This document shows positions 1 to 7,208 of a stretch of 17,051 nucleotides of DNA, piece after piece; within the stretch, counting starts at the first letter, position 1, and each line of letters begins with the position of its first letter. The notes beneath the pieces were generated by a model. It was not told where the DNA came from. It saw nothing but the letters and a program-made list of their open reading frames with translations, and did no database searches. The position numbers and the translations under genes were made by a program. Source of the stretch: Nitrospira sp. (lineage in GTDB: Bacteria > UBA9089 > CG2-30-40-21 > SBAY01); the NCBI GenBank assembly GCA_005239945.1, contig SBAY01000242.1, positions 1 through 17,051 of the forward strand, in the 5' to 3' direction.

Positions 1-94
1 ATTACCGAAGAGCCGTGTGAGGGAAAACCTCAAGCACGGTTCTGTGAGGGGCATTAAGCAATTAAAAGGAGGTTGTTGAATATGTCTACTCGAC
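1..94 (+). mobile_element. 3' end of a group II intron (domains V and VI)
   Basis: Positions 10-42 fold as a domain V hairpin. The lower stem pairs 10-17 with 35-42 and carries the AGC catalytic triad at 11-13. A two-base 3'-side bulge (33-34) follows, then an upper stem 18-22/28-32 closed by a GAAAA loop. Domain VI follows: 46-48 pairs with 89-91, leaving A88 bulged as the likely lariat branch point, and 49-54 pairs with 82-87. A88 lies 7 nt from the end, and the intron ends with the AY-type 3' terminus GAC at 94. The start of the intron and any reverse transcriptase lie outside the window to the left. The domain V primary sequence closely resembles the textbook consensus. The 5-base apical loop, instead of a GNRA tetraloop, is slightly unusual. 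Confidence 0.9.
65..84 (+). promoter_or_regulatory. Ribosome binding site and ATG inside intron domain VI
   Basis: AAAGGAGG (65-72) lies 9 nt upstream of an ATG at 82-84, the best start signal for the PilX-like gene. Both elements lie within domain VI of the intron. The purine-rich tract is in its apical part and the ATG is in the 3' stem strand. The first codons therefore come from intron sequence (Met-Ser-Thr-Arg), and host sequence begins at 95. Confidence 0.55.
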
Positions 95-262
95 AACAGA
101 TAAAAAAATAACGAAAAAGGAATGGCTTTTGTGATTCTGCTCATCGTTATTTCCTTCTTGAGTATGATAAGTCTAATCTATCTCTTTACTTCCCGCACAC
201 AACAAGATAAATCTTATAGGTAAGAACAGTCGATTAGTGCCCTGCCAACGGCTGAATCAGGA
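82..262 (+). pseudogene. Broken 5' part of the PilX-like minor pilin gene (leader and membrane helix)
   Basis: From ATG 82 the reading frame gives M-S-T-R-Q-Q-I-K-K and then stops at the TAA just after a run of seven A (102-108). Removing one A restores a frame reading K-N-N-E-K-G-M-A-F-V-I-L-L-I-V-I-S-F-L-S. This is a prepilin-type leader (Gly followed by a hydrophobic helix) typical of PilX-like minor pilins. The same frame then meets an in-frame TAA at 221-223. It continues through A-E-S-G-L-D-R-A, the usual post-helix motif of PilX proteins, directly into the large downstream reading frame. The gene therefore carries one frameshift and one nonsense codon. As it stands the leader cannot be joined to the body of the protein unless the RNA is corrected or the sequence is wrong. 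Confidence 0.75.
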
Positions 263-2929
263 TTGGATAGAGCTATCTGGTATTTAATCAAGAAAGCTGA
301 GGGTGATTTACCTAACTGGTCTGCCCCTACACCAGGTAATCCCGTAACAATATCTGAATCTCTAAGCAAAAAAAGTGGATTTACAGCAGAGATATATTGT
401 ATTTCTGCACCTGGCGGCGGCGGCGCAAGTCAATTACCACCGCGTTCAACCCCTAATAGTTGGTATATTCACCCTGCATCTGCCAATCTCCCTCGTCCTA
501 AACATAACTCCTCTGCAGTAACAATTGGTGGTAAGGTATTTATGTTTGGAGGCTCTACTAATCCCACAAAATCTACTAACAATCAAGGAAATAGTGATAG
601 AAAAGATGACATCAATTATTGGGGTTATGTAGCAGACACATATTCTGATTCTAATATGTTAGTTTATGACCCAACTACGGATAGGTGGACTGAATTAGGA
701 AACAATCCTCATGGAGCTAAAAGTGGATTTGCGGCTGTAAATTATAACAATAAAATGTATATGTTTGGTAGAGACCCTAATGTAGTTGTCTATGACCCCG
801 GGTCCAATTTACTTAGTTCCAGCGATGATACTTGGAATAATATAGCCAATATGCAAACACAATTGGGAATAGAGCGGTCATACACTATCTCTGCAGTAGT
901 AGTAAAGGATAAAATTTATATAGTTGGAGGATACCATAGGTTCTCAAGTAACCCAGGCTCAGGATGGGGAGTAGTCACACAAAGTGGTGGTAAATGGTAT
1001 AGTTATGGGACGGTATTAGAATTTAATCCGGCAACTAACCTATTTACCAAAATAAATCCCTTAGTTGATGGTAGATATTACGGAGCGGCAGGTGTTATAA
1101 AGGATAAAATATATTATGTTGGAGGTATTCCTAAAATTGGAATGGAAATGGATACAGATAATGGAAAGAAGGTATTTTCAACATCTGGGGCACATACTCG
1201 AACAATATGGAAATATGACCCTCAAGCTGATAATGGCAAGGGAACAGTTACACTTGGTCCACATATGCCCTGGCTTGAAGATGATACTAACACTATTTGC
1301 CCTGAACATCTTGCTCCCTGGGGCTCAGGAGATAAAATACAAGGATTTGGTGATTCTCTGAAGGGTTTAAAAACACATGTAAGGGACCCTGAATACTCAC
1401 CTTATTGGAGTAATGAAGGTTATGGGACAGACCACGGAATAGATTTTTCTAACCGACCGGGACTAGCTGAACCCGAGGTAGTAGTAGTTGATGATAAACT
1501 TTTTGTCGTTGGGGGAAACAATGCCCATTTAAGAACTTATTTTGATGGGCCCGGCTATAAAAAAGGACAATGGTATGGAACTTATGTCAATGATATTCAA
1601 GGTGCACAAGAACAACCCAATCAGGCAATACAAAGCAAAACAACTGGTCAGTGGACAACACGAAGAGATTTATTTTATGATTATAAAGATGGCGCACCCT
1701 ATGGAAATTATAATAGTTATAGGGATTGGCAGGGACAAATGGGTTCGTATTATCGCTGGAACAAAGAGTTATATGTTTTTGATGGGAATTCATGGATAAA
1801 AGCAAATTCTGCTCCTACGATGGATATGATGACGAATGGTAGTATGCAAGGAATAGGAATTAATAATCATACACTGGCCGCGGTTGATGGTAGATTCTAT
1901 ATGCTGGGAGGAATTGGTTACCACTTTAGAGACCCAAATAAACAATATTTAAATGCGTTTGTAGTTGAAGGAGATGATACTCGTGGAGGTTGGGCATCAC
2001 CAACTTATATAAATAGTATGTATCTATCTGTAGCTGAGTTTTATATTAGACCGGAAACGCAAATGGCTGGGAGAGATGGGGTGTATAAAATTATCTCCAC
2101 AGGAACGGAAACAATAGGTTTTCTCCACAAAACAGTATCTCGAAGGATTGAGGCATTAGTCACGATAAAGTCTATGACCGGAGCTAATGGATTTGATGGT
2201 TCGATAATTTGTAAATCCGGTATTACCGGGGTAGGAAATGCTCAAACAGATAGTTATGATTCCAATAAGGGTGGATACAATGAAACGACAAATAATGGTC
2301 AGGAGGGAAATATCTTTTCTAATGGAGAGATTTCTTTAACTGGCAATACACTTGTGGATGGAGATGCCCATTGTGGTCCTGAGGATACTATAAGCCTGAC
2401 AGGGCAGGCTACAGTAACAGGAAATAAGGGAGCGGGAGGTCAAGAGATTTCATTACCTTCTATTACTGTTCCAGGTGATGCTATCAATCAAGGACAAATA
2501 AATGGAAATTTAACACTCAACGCAGGAACATATACCTGCAGTGGTATAAACTTAAATGGGCAGGATGAATTGACTATCAATGGAGATGTCCGACTTTATT
2601 GTACTGGAAATATACAGCTTTCAGGCCAGGCAAGTATAAATGTCCTGAATAATCAGAGTGCAACTAAGTTCCATATCTATTGTACAGATGCCGTTACATC
2701 CGTTGATGTAGTTGGAAATGGTGAATTTTTTGGTACCATTTATGCCCCATGTGCCGAAATCAAGATTAGCGGAAATGGAAATGTATATGGTCAACTCATA
2801 GGTAATGAAGTAAAATTTAACGGTAATGGCGCCGTAATCTATGATGAGCAGTTAAAAAACACCCTCTGGTGGCCGGGGCCGGAAAAGAAGACAAAAAAGG
2901 TAATTTATTGGCGTGAGGTTGCTTTATGA
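263..2929 (+). CDS. PilX-like minor pilin body with kelch propeller and C-terminal pilus-associated beta domain
   Basis: The longest open frame starts at TTG 263, but this is almost certainly not the native start: the frame continues upstream across a TAA (221-223) into a prepilin leader. Residue numbers here count from TTG. Residues about 75-560 contain at least six kelch-like blades, with hydrophobic-Gly-Gly signatures near 96, 222, 287, 416 and 550 and a degenerate one near 167, plus Y-D-P and W elements between them. Residues about 640-865 are a beta-rich domain rich in G-N-G and G-Q repeats. It resembles the C-terminal domain often attached to PilX-N proteins (DUF7305 type, my recollection). 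Such a protein would sit at or near a type IV pilus or pseudopilus tip, with the propeller as a binding head. It overlaps the next gene by 4 nt (ATGA), so the genes are translationally coupled. There is no SD before TTG 263. Confidence 0.75.
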   Translation: MDRAIWYLIKKAEGDLPNWSAPTPGNPVTISESLSKKSGFTAEIYCISAPGGGGASQLPPRSTPNSWYIHPASANLPRPKHNSSAVTIGGKVFMFGGSTNPTKSTNNQGNSDRKDDINYWGYVADTYSDSNMLVYDPTTDRWTELGNNPHGAKSGFAAVNYNNKMYMFGRDPNVVVYDPGSNLLSSSDDTWNNIANMQTQLGIERSYTISAVVVKDKIYIVGGYHRFSSNPGSGWGVVTQSGGKWYSYGTVLEFNPATNLFTKINPLVDGRYYGAAGVIKDKIYYVGGIPKIGMEMDTDNGKKVFSTSGAHTRTIWKYDPQADNGKGTVTLGPHMPWLEDDTNTICPEHLAPWGSGDKIQGFGDSLKGLKTHVRDPEYSPYWSNEGYGTDHGIDFSNRPGLAEPEVVVVDDKLFVVGGNNAHLRTYFDGPGYKKGQWYGTYVNDIQGAQEQPNQAIQSKTTGQWTTRRDLFYDYKDGAPYGNYNSYRDWQGQMGSYYRWNKELYVFDGNSWIKANSAPTMDMMTNGSMQGIGINNHTLAAVDGRFYMLGGIGYHFRDPNKQYLNAFVVEGDDTRGGWASPTYINSMYLSVAEFYIRPETQMAGRDGVYKIISTGTETIGFLHKTVSRRIEALVTIKSMTGANGFDGSIICKSGITGVGNAQTDSYDSNKGGYNETTNNGQEGNIFSNGEISLTGNTLVDGDAHCGPEDTISLTGQATVTGNKGAGGQEISLPSITVPGDAINQGQINGNLTLNAGTYTCSGINLNGQDELTINGDVRLYCTGNIQLSGQASINVLNNQSATKFHIYCTDAVTSVDVVGNGEFFGTIYAPCAEIKISGNGNVYGQLIGNEVKFNGNGAVIYDEQLKNTLWWPGPEKKTKKVIYWREVAL

Positions 2930-3492
2930 GCGAAAAAGGATTTAGTTTGATAGAGCTTTTGATTACCACACTTATTTTTACTGTCTTTGCCCTGGGTATT
3001 TTCAATTGCATCAACTATTCCTTTAAAAATATCATTACCTCCAGAAATGCCGAGATAGCAACTAATTTATGTCAGGGAGAGATGGAGGTCATAAAAAAAT
3101 GCCCTTATGAGAATGTTCCTTGTCCGGCTACCTTTACCCCTACCTGGTCGAGTAGAGGAAGTACATATTTTCCAGGGTATCCAACAGGAAATTTTCCACC
3201 CGTAATGTATCCCGCAACATATACCACTTGTAGATGTGGTAGTGAGGTAACTAATGATTCTGCGATGTGTACCCTGACTGACCCACCACATGACCATAAG
3301 GATTTATTAGTCTATATTGGTTCAAATCTTGGGACACAAACTCCAAATGGGACAAAAACGATAACTACTCAGTGGGTTGATGACCCGCAGACTACTTCTA
3401 CAACAGAGGATTATATCTGGATTAAGGTAATAATAAAATGGCAAGAGGGGGTAGAACGCACTCGTGAAGTATCGACATATATTTCCCAATAA
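2926..3492 (+). CDS. PilV-like type IV prepilin
   Basis: A 188-residue prepilin. The class III leader is M-S-E-K-G followed by F-S-L-I-E-L-L, so prepilin peptidase should cleave after Gly5. The +5 Glu of the mature protein is present, and a hydrophobic helix runs to about residue 27. The remainder is a globular domain with seven or more cysteines (C-Q-G-E, K-K-C-P-Y, C-R-C-G), suggesting disulfides in the periplasm. Size and layout suit PilV or other minor pilins. The start overlaps the upstream stop (ATGA). The end overlaps the next prepilin by about 29 nt. This gives a tightly coupled operon whose members should co-assemble in a pilus or pseudopilus tip complex. Confidence 0.85.
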   Translation: MSEKGFSLIELLITTLIFTVFALGIFNCINYSFKNIITSRNAEIATNLCQGEMEVIKKCPYENVPCPATFTPTWSSRGSTYFPGYPTGNFPPVMYPATYTTCRCGSEVTNDSAMCTLTDPPHDHKDLLVYIGSNLGTQTPNGTKTITTQWVDDPQTTSTTEDYIWIKVIIKWQEGVERTREVSTYISQ

Positions 3493-4387
3493 ACAAAACG
3501 GATTTACCTTATTAGAATTGATAATTGGGGCAGGTATAATAGGCATATTGATGATGGTTATTATTTTGTTCATTGGCAGAGGAATGAATTTTTGGACAAA
3601 AGAAATTCCTACCAAACCGCAGAATATAGTCAATCTAATATTAGAGGGTGAAAGAGGTAAAAGAAGTATAGAAGACTGGGGGTTAGTCCCTACAATAAGA
3701 GGTGGATATTCTATTTATGATTTAGAATTTGATGAAGACCAACCTATTACTTTAGACGCAAATAATATTGTTATAGGTTTTGGAATCGTTGATTGTGGAA
3801 ATGGGTTATGTGACAGCACGGTGACTACCTCAACCGACCTTCCACTAATTTATTGCGGTTCTCCTACTACCACTAATTTTACAAAAGGAACACCAACGAT
3901 TACAGTTGTCTCTCCTTATGACATAAATAACCCCTATGGAACTACTTCGCAAATATTAAATACTAATCCTGCCGGTGATGACTATGGTTTAGCTATCTGG
4001 TATCGATTTGTCCCAATTGAAGAAATGAAAAATGGCAAATTTTACAAACAAGGCAAATTATTTAAAGGTATCTATCATAAGGATTCAACAGGTACCTGGA
4101 TTTTTATCGGCACTCAAACATTCATCGCAGAAAATATCAGTCAATTGGAATTTAGATATTTTACAGACAGGGAGGAACTTTTACCAGGAGTTCTCATTGG
4201 ACTTGATAAAATAAGCCAGATTAATTCGGTAATGATTACCTTAGCTATTGATCATGATGACGACAAAGATGGTTCAATAGAAGAAGATAGAATAGATGGA
4301 ATAGATAATGATTTGGATGGAAAGATAGATGAGGATTATTTTAATGGAATTCGAATAAATACAAGGGCATATTTTCGCAATTTATAA
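3464..4387 (+). CDS. PilW-like type IV prepilin with Asp-rich C-terminal tail
   Basis: A 307-residue protein that starts at GTG 3464 inside the end of the previous gene. The leader is K-Q-N-G followed by F-T-L-L-E-L-I-I, with the +5 Glu and a single N-terminal helix to about residue 40, as in PilW-like minor pilins. A globular domain follows. Residues about 263-293 form an acidic tail with D-x-D-x-D-G and D-N-D-x-D-G-x-I-D-E-D motifs, of the kind that bind calcium in EF-hand-like or thrombospondin-type-3-like loops. It is the last gene of the operon, and a strong terminator lies about 100 bp downstream. The calcium role is inferred from motif resemblance only. Confidence 0.85.
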   Translation: MKYRHIFPNKQNGFTLLELIIGAGIIGILMMVIILFIGRGMNFWTKEIPTKPQNIVNLILEGERGKRSIEDWGLVPTIRGGYSIYDLEFDEDQPITLDANNIVIGFGIVDCGNGLCDSTVTTSTDLPLIYCGSPTTTNFTKGTPTITVVSPYDINNPYGTTSQILNTNPAGDDYGLAIWYRFVPIEEMKNGKFYKQGKLFKGIYHKDSTGTWIFIGTQTFIAENISQLEFRYFTDREELLPGVLIGLDKISQINSVMITLAIDHDDDKDGSIEEDRIDGIDNDLDGKIDEDYFNGIRINTRAYFRNL

Positions 4388-4394
4388 AAAATAT

Positions 4395-4421
4395 TAAAGT
4401 TTTTAAATCTTTTGTCGATAT
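4395..4421 (+). promoter_or_regulatory. Candidate sigma-28 (FliA/SigD-type) promoter
   Basis: TAAAGTTT (4395-4402) is separated by exactly 11 nt from GTCGATAT (4414-4421). The consensus is TAAAGTTT-N11-GCCGATAA, so the -35 box matches fully and the -10 box matches 6 of 8. An overlapping TATAAT (4419-4424) could also serve the housekeeping sigma factor. It lies just after the pilin operon and drives only a short stretch before a terminator. Confidence 0.5.
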
Positions 4422-4429
4422 AATAAGTA

Positions 4430-4525
4430 GGAAAATTGATAGTGTGTAGTTTTTCCCTCCCAGTTTCTATACCTATTAATTTTCTGGGTGCTAAGTAGCT
4501 GAAAAGCTATTTAGCACTTTTTTTT
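4430..4525 (+). ncRNA. Candidate small RNA of about 95 nt, family unknown
   Basis: The sequence between the candidate promoter (start site expected near 4430) and the intrinsic terminator has no plausible reading frame. It can form a weak stem (CCCAG 4459-4463 with CTGGG 4484-4488) before the terminator hairpin. I recognise no known RNA family. The alternative is that it is simply the 3' untranslated region of the pilin operon. Confidence 0.35.
4488..4525 (+). terminator. Strong intrinsic terminator
   Basis: A 13-bp stem (4488-4500 with 4505-4517, one G-T wobble) is closed by a GAAA tetraloop and followed by eight T (4518-4525). It would end the pilin operon and any transcript starting near 4430. 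Confidence 0.9.
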
Positions 4526-4687
4526 GTAACTACTAATGTGGTTTAAAACCACCTGGTAAAGGAATAAGGCAGTAAACGCCCTACTCATTCCTTTTGCCCG
4601 CACACTTAAAGCCCTACTCTCAAACGCCGCCTCGGCTATATTAGAAATTAGTATCAGGCTGAAGATAACTCGCCACATATTCTTCTC
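4526..4687. other. Non-coding stretch with short hairpins
   Basis: I see no gene here. There is a near-palindrome GTGGTTTAAAACCAC at 4538-4552. There is also an imperfect hairpin, AAAGGAAT (about 4558) with ATTCCTTT (about 4587), containing a GGC/GCC pairing inside. Neither is followed by a T-run on either strand that would make it an obvious terminator. Confidence 0.4.
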
Positions 4688-4774
4688 GTAAGTGTTCAGT
4701 TGTCAGTGGTTAACCATCAGTTATCAGCTGACAACTGATAATTGACCGCTGACGGCTGATAGCTGAACGCTTAC
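4688..4774. repeat. MITE-like inverted repeat
   Basis: GTAAGTGTTCAG (4688-4699) pairs with CTGAACGCTTAC (4763-4774), 11 of 12 positions. The interior is built of repeated CAGTTGTCAG/CTGACAACTG-type words that are also self-complementary, so the whole 87 nt can fold as one long hairpin. Similar CAGTTATCAG-style elements are scattered through many bacterial genomes. No transposase is encoded. Confidence 0.65.
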
Positions 4775-4784
4775 TTCTCCTCTT

Positions 4785-5330
4785 CTATAATTTCTTTGCC
4801 AGAATCAGGATTACCTTATCAGAGGATAAACCACCATCACCTACTGCCTCTACATTGCAAATATAGATGCCAATGGGTAGGATATCACCCGATTCATCCC
4901 GACCGTTCCAGTTAATCATATTTTCTTCCCTGGCTATCTGATATTCCTGCTCGATTAACCTTTTAACCAATCTTCCACAAATATCATAAATTCTTATAGA
5001 GATTCCTACGGATTTTGAAAGTGAATAAATAACGGTAGTCTGCTTGCCTTCTTCTGGGGCAAAGGTCTTGTTAATTATATGGACAACCTTAGTCTGGGGC
5101 GGTTTTGCCGCCTGGGAAGTAAGATTATTAAATAATCCTGGGGTGGGAAAATAAAAGCAACAAACCAGTCATTTTTAGTTTCCATATCCAACATTAAATC
5201 TCTGGCAATTGATTATCCTACCGATACCTTTGGGCTATCAATTGTCTCCACCTGCTACTATTCGTTCTTGCGTTCTGGCTATCTCTACCTTTATAACAAC
5301 TAAAAGAATAATCATTACCCTTTTCCACAT
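4785..5330 (-). pseudogene. Remnant of a secreted protein with a FlgD-like C-terminal domain
   Basis: Read on the - strand, 5130-4785 encodes a clear FlgD-Ig/sorting-type C-terminal domain: an N-K-T-F-A-P-E-E-G start, R-I-Y-D-I-C-G-R-L-V, W-N-G-R-D-E-S-G, and I-G-I-Y-I-C, ending K-V-I-L-I-L-A-K-K-L. Upstream the frame is broken. A different frame encodes R-D-L-M-L-D-M-E-T-K (about 5200) and D-W-F-V-A-F-I-F-P-P-Q, and a third frame gives a possible signal peptide from ATG 5330 (M-W-K-R-V-M-I-I-L-L-V-V-I) that ends in two adjacent stops. At least two frameshifts and two nonsense codons are needed to join them. The tail domain is confident; the 5' boundary is tentative. Tail domains of this type lie at the end of exported proteins and resemble the one at the end of the subtilase locus. 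Confidence 0.6.
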
Positions 5331-5781
5331 TGCTTTTAAATTATACTTCAATTACTTTGTTTTTTCAATAAAAATTTTAAGTTGGAAGTCTCAACGAGTC
5401 TGAGGACACCTTTTTCAAACAACAGACTATATGAAAAGTTGATTTTGTCATCCTTTGACTATAATATCCAGTGCTTAAATAAGATAAAATGACTACATTT
5501 TGTGGTATTAATATTCGATTTTAGGGTTTTCACACAATCTGTCGATAAAGCTCACCTACTGCGGGGAGAACTACCACTAAACTTTATAAGCAAGATAAAA
5601 GCTTGATAAACCACAAAACTTTGAAAACACACCACATTTCCCGCAGTTAGGTGCAGCGACGGGTTAGAAAAAGTTGCACTCTGCCGTCTCTTTTCTTTCT
5701 TCTTTTTGGTAGTTAATTCTGCTTTCAAGGTCTGACCCTGACCCCAATTTCCCTAGATTCACCAGTACTCCTCCTAATTAA
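5331..5781. other. Gene-free region
   Basis: No convincing reading frame is present. It contains the inverted repeat at 5553-5653 and a C-rich motif (5726-5745) that reads GGGGTCAGGGTCAGACC on the - strand. This is a phrase I associate, from memory only, with the edges of small IS200-like/RAYT elements. No transposase fragment accompanies it. Confidence 0.4.
5553..5653. repeat. Inverted repeat pair around an AT-rich spacer
   Basis: CACCTACTGCGGG (5553-5565) is the reverse complement, apart from one extra base, of CCCGCAGTTAGGTG (5640-5653). The 74-nt spacer is AT-rich and itself contains AAGCTT palindromes. It could be a degraded miniature element or a long structured RNA. No flanking duplication is obvious. 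Confidence 0.5.
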
Positions 5782-6195
5782 TCAATCTGTTATTAATTTA
5801 TACTTAACTACTTTGTTGTTTTTTAGCTTCATTACTAACCAAATACTATCAATGCTAATCAAACTTGGTTCTGGTCCCATCCAATAACACAAGTCCCAAT
5901 CTTGCAAATGTAGTGTCTCATTTTGTGACCCTAAAAGCTCAAAAATTTCATCTTTTGTTTTCCCAATTAGCTTATAGTTTTTAATTAAATCCTTGTGCAT
6001 TCTATATCTTGTATTGTTTTTCTCTGAGATAGCACTTTTCCATTTTTGAGAGTCAAATGGAATCTGAGATGGTAGTGAGGGAAGAGAAAGATATAGAATA
6101 CAAAAGACAATAAAAAGACTTAAGACCACTATTCCTAAAATACTTAATAACATTACTATTATTTTTCGTTTAGTTAATATAAATTTTATCTTCAT
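5782..6195 (-). CDS. Small membrane-anchored protein, candidate immunity partner of the RHS tip
   Basis: A 137-residue protein with one strongly hydrophobic helix (about residues 12-37) near the N terminus. The soluble C-terminal part includes L-I-G-K-T-K-D-E-I-F-E-L-L-G (about 76-89), a motif layout reminiscent of the SmpA/BamE small fold, followed by C-Y-W-M-G-P-E and I-D-S-I-W-L-V-M-K-L. It would sit in the inner membrane with the domain outside. The gene starts about 10 nt after the stop of the orphan RHS toxin tip on the same strand, which is the usual place of an immunity gene. The SD is weak, fitting translational coupling. I do not recognise the family with certainty, and the immunity role is inferred from position. 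Confidence 0.6.
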   Translation of the reverse strand: MKIKFILTKRKIIVMLLSILGIVVLSLFIVFCILYLSLPSLPSQIPFDSQKWKSAISEKNNTRYRMHKDLIKNYKLIGKTKDEIFELLGSQNETLHLQDWDLCYWMGPEPSLISIDSIWLVMKLKNNKVVKYKLITD

Positions 6196-6205
6196 TTTCT
6201 TAAAG

Positions 6206-7111
6206 TTACTTTGCTTTTACTTTCATTCCTGGTGCTGTCATTAATTCTACTTTTTTCAAAGCTTCTTTAATAATCTCTCGGAGATCCTTACCCGCATTAG
6301 CAGGGTCAGCTCCTAACCTTCTTCCTATTTCATTATTATACAAATCCATCGTTTTTTCTGCTGAATCGTTTCCTTCAAAATCTTCATGAGCATCACCAAA
6401 TTGTTTTGCTCTTTCTACTCCTAATTCTCTTACCATCATTGCATTCCATAAAGCATGCCGATATGCATCCCCCTCCCCATTCCATAAAGAATCTTGAGAA
6501 AACGTACTATTTGCTTCTTCTTGAGCAATTCTTAAAGCTTCTTGAGCAAGTTGATTTGCTTTTTGTGCATCAGCATAATAAAGTAATATTAACTTTATTT
6601 CTGCCCCAGTTACCAAAGTACATTTTAAATGATATTGCCTATAAAATCCTATTGGATCAACCCAATTAACTGGATTATTAGCACAGTATAGATATTTATG
6701 TAGAGTATTTGTTTTGATAGAAATAGGAAGGAGAGCATCTATTGGACAACTATCTTTGGTAATAAATCTTCCACTGTGCGGATCGTAAAATCTTGCGCCA
6801 AAGTAGTACATACTTGCTTCTGGGTCGTAAGGCTTCCCTGTGAAGGTATACCTATTCTTCTTCCAACCTACTGCACCTTCTTCCTTAGTTATCTCCCCAA
6901 AGGCATCGTAATTATAAGTAAGTTTGGCATTCCCATTTGACTCTGTTAGATTCACTATGCTACCTAACCCATCCTGCTGAAACCAATGGGTATTTTGATA
7001 CACCAGCCTCTTGGAAACTGGCAGTACCAACAAGTCATCCCTACTTATCATCTGCCCATTGCCGTAAATATACTCCAACGGATTACCTTTGTTCTGGTAG
7101 AATTCGCACAA
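6206..7111 (-). CDS. Orphan RHS C-terminal tip with putative toxin domain
   Basis: The first 155 residues are the end of an RHS core: Y-I-Y-G-N-G-Q, Y-D-A-F-G-E, Y-T-F-T-G-K, Y-Y-F-G-A-R-F-Y-D, G-R-F-I-T-K-D, and N-N-P-V-N-W-V-D-P-I-G at 145-155. This marks the usual junction, after which the sequence is a roughly 145-residue variable tip. The tip has G-D-A-Y-R-H-A-L-W-N-A (214-224), A-H-E (241-243) and M-D-L-Y-N-N-E-I-G-R-R-L-G (255-267). These resemble an uncharacterised domain found in polymorphic toxins (DUF6973-like, from memory), with Asp215, His219, His242 and Asp256 as candidate active residues. The ATG at 7111 is only internal. The frame is open up to about 7234, and the preceding repeats lie in another frame (7209-7595). 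It has no signal peptide or own start, so it is probably silent unless recombined. Confidence 0.7.
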   Translation of the reverse strand: MCEFYQNKGNPLEYIYGNGQMISRDDLLVLPVSKRLVYQNTHWFQQDGLGSIVNLTESNGNAKLTYNYDAFGEITKEEGAVGWKKNRYTFTGKPYDPEASMYYFGARFYDPHSGRFITKDSCPIDALLPISIKTNTLHKYLYCANNPVNWVDPIGFYRQYHLKCTLVTGAEIKLILLYYADAQKANQLAQEALRIAQEEANSTFSQDSLWNGEGDAYRHALWNAMMVRELGVERAKQFGDAHEDFEGNDSAEKTMDLYNNEIGRRLGADPANAGKDLREIIKEALKKVELMTAPGMKVKAK

Positions 7112-7208
7112 TACATTCGTCCCATCCCAAAGGTACTCGGTGTATTGTCCCTCGGGTATGCCAAAACCACTACCTTTGACTAATCGTGAGATTCTTCTGC
7201 CATAACCA

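Noticed and set aside
10..42. Hairpin at the window start as an intrinsic terminator
   Set aside because: There is no T-run after it, and the AGC triad, two-base bulge and following domain VI identify it as intron domain V.
1542..1805. Alternative frames inside the kelch region
   Set aside because: Low-complexity shadows of the real frame with no start signal or conserved motif.
4430..4525. Cyclic-di-GMP or other known riboswitch
   Set aside because: The conserved cores of the known classes are not present, and no gene follows the terminator on this strand for it to control.
5726..5745. Edge of an IS200-like/RAYT element
   Set aside because: Only a short phrase resembles such elements and that is from memory; no transposase remnant or paired end is visible.
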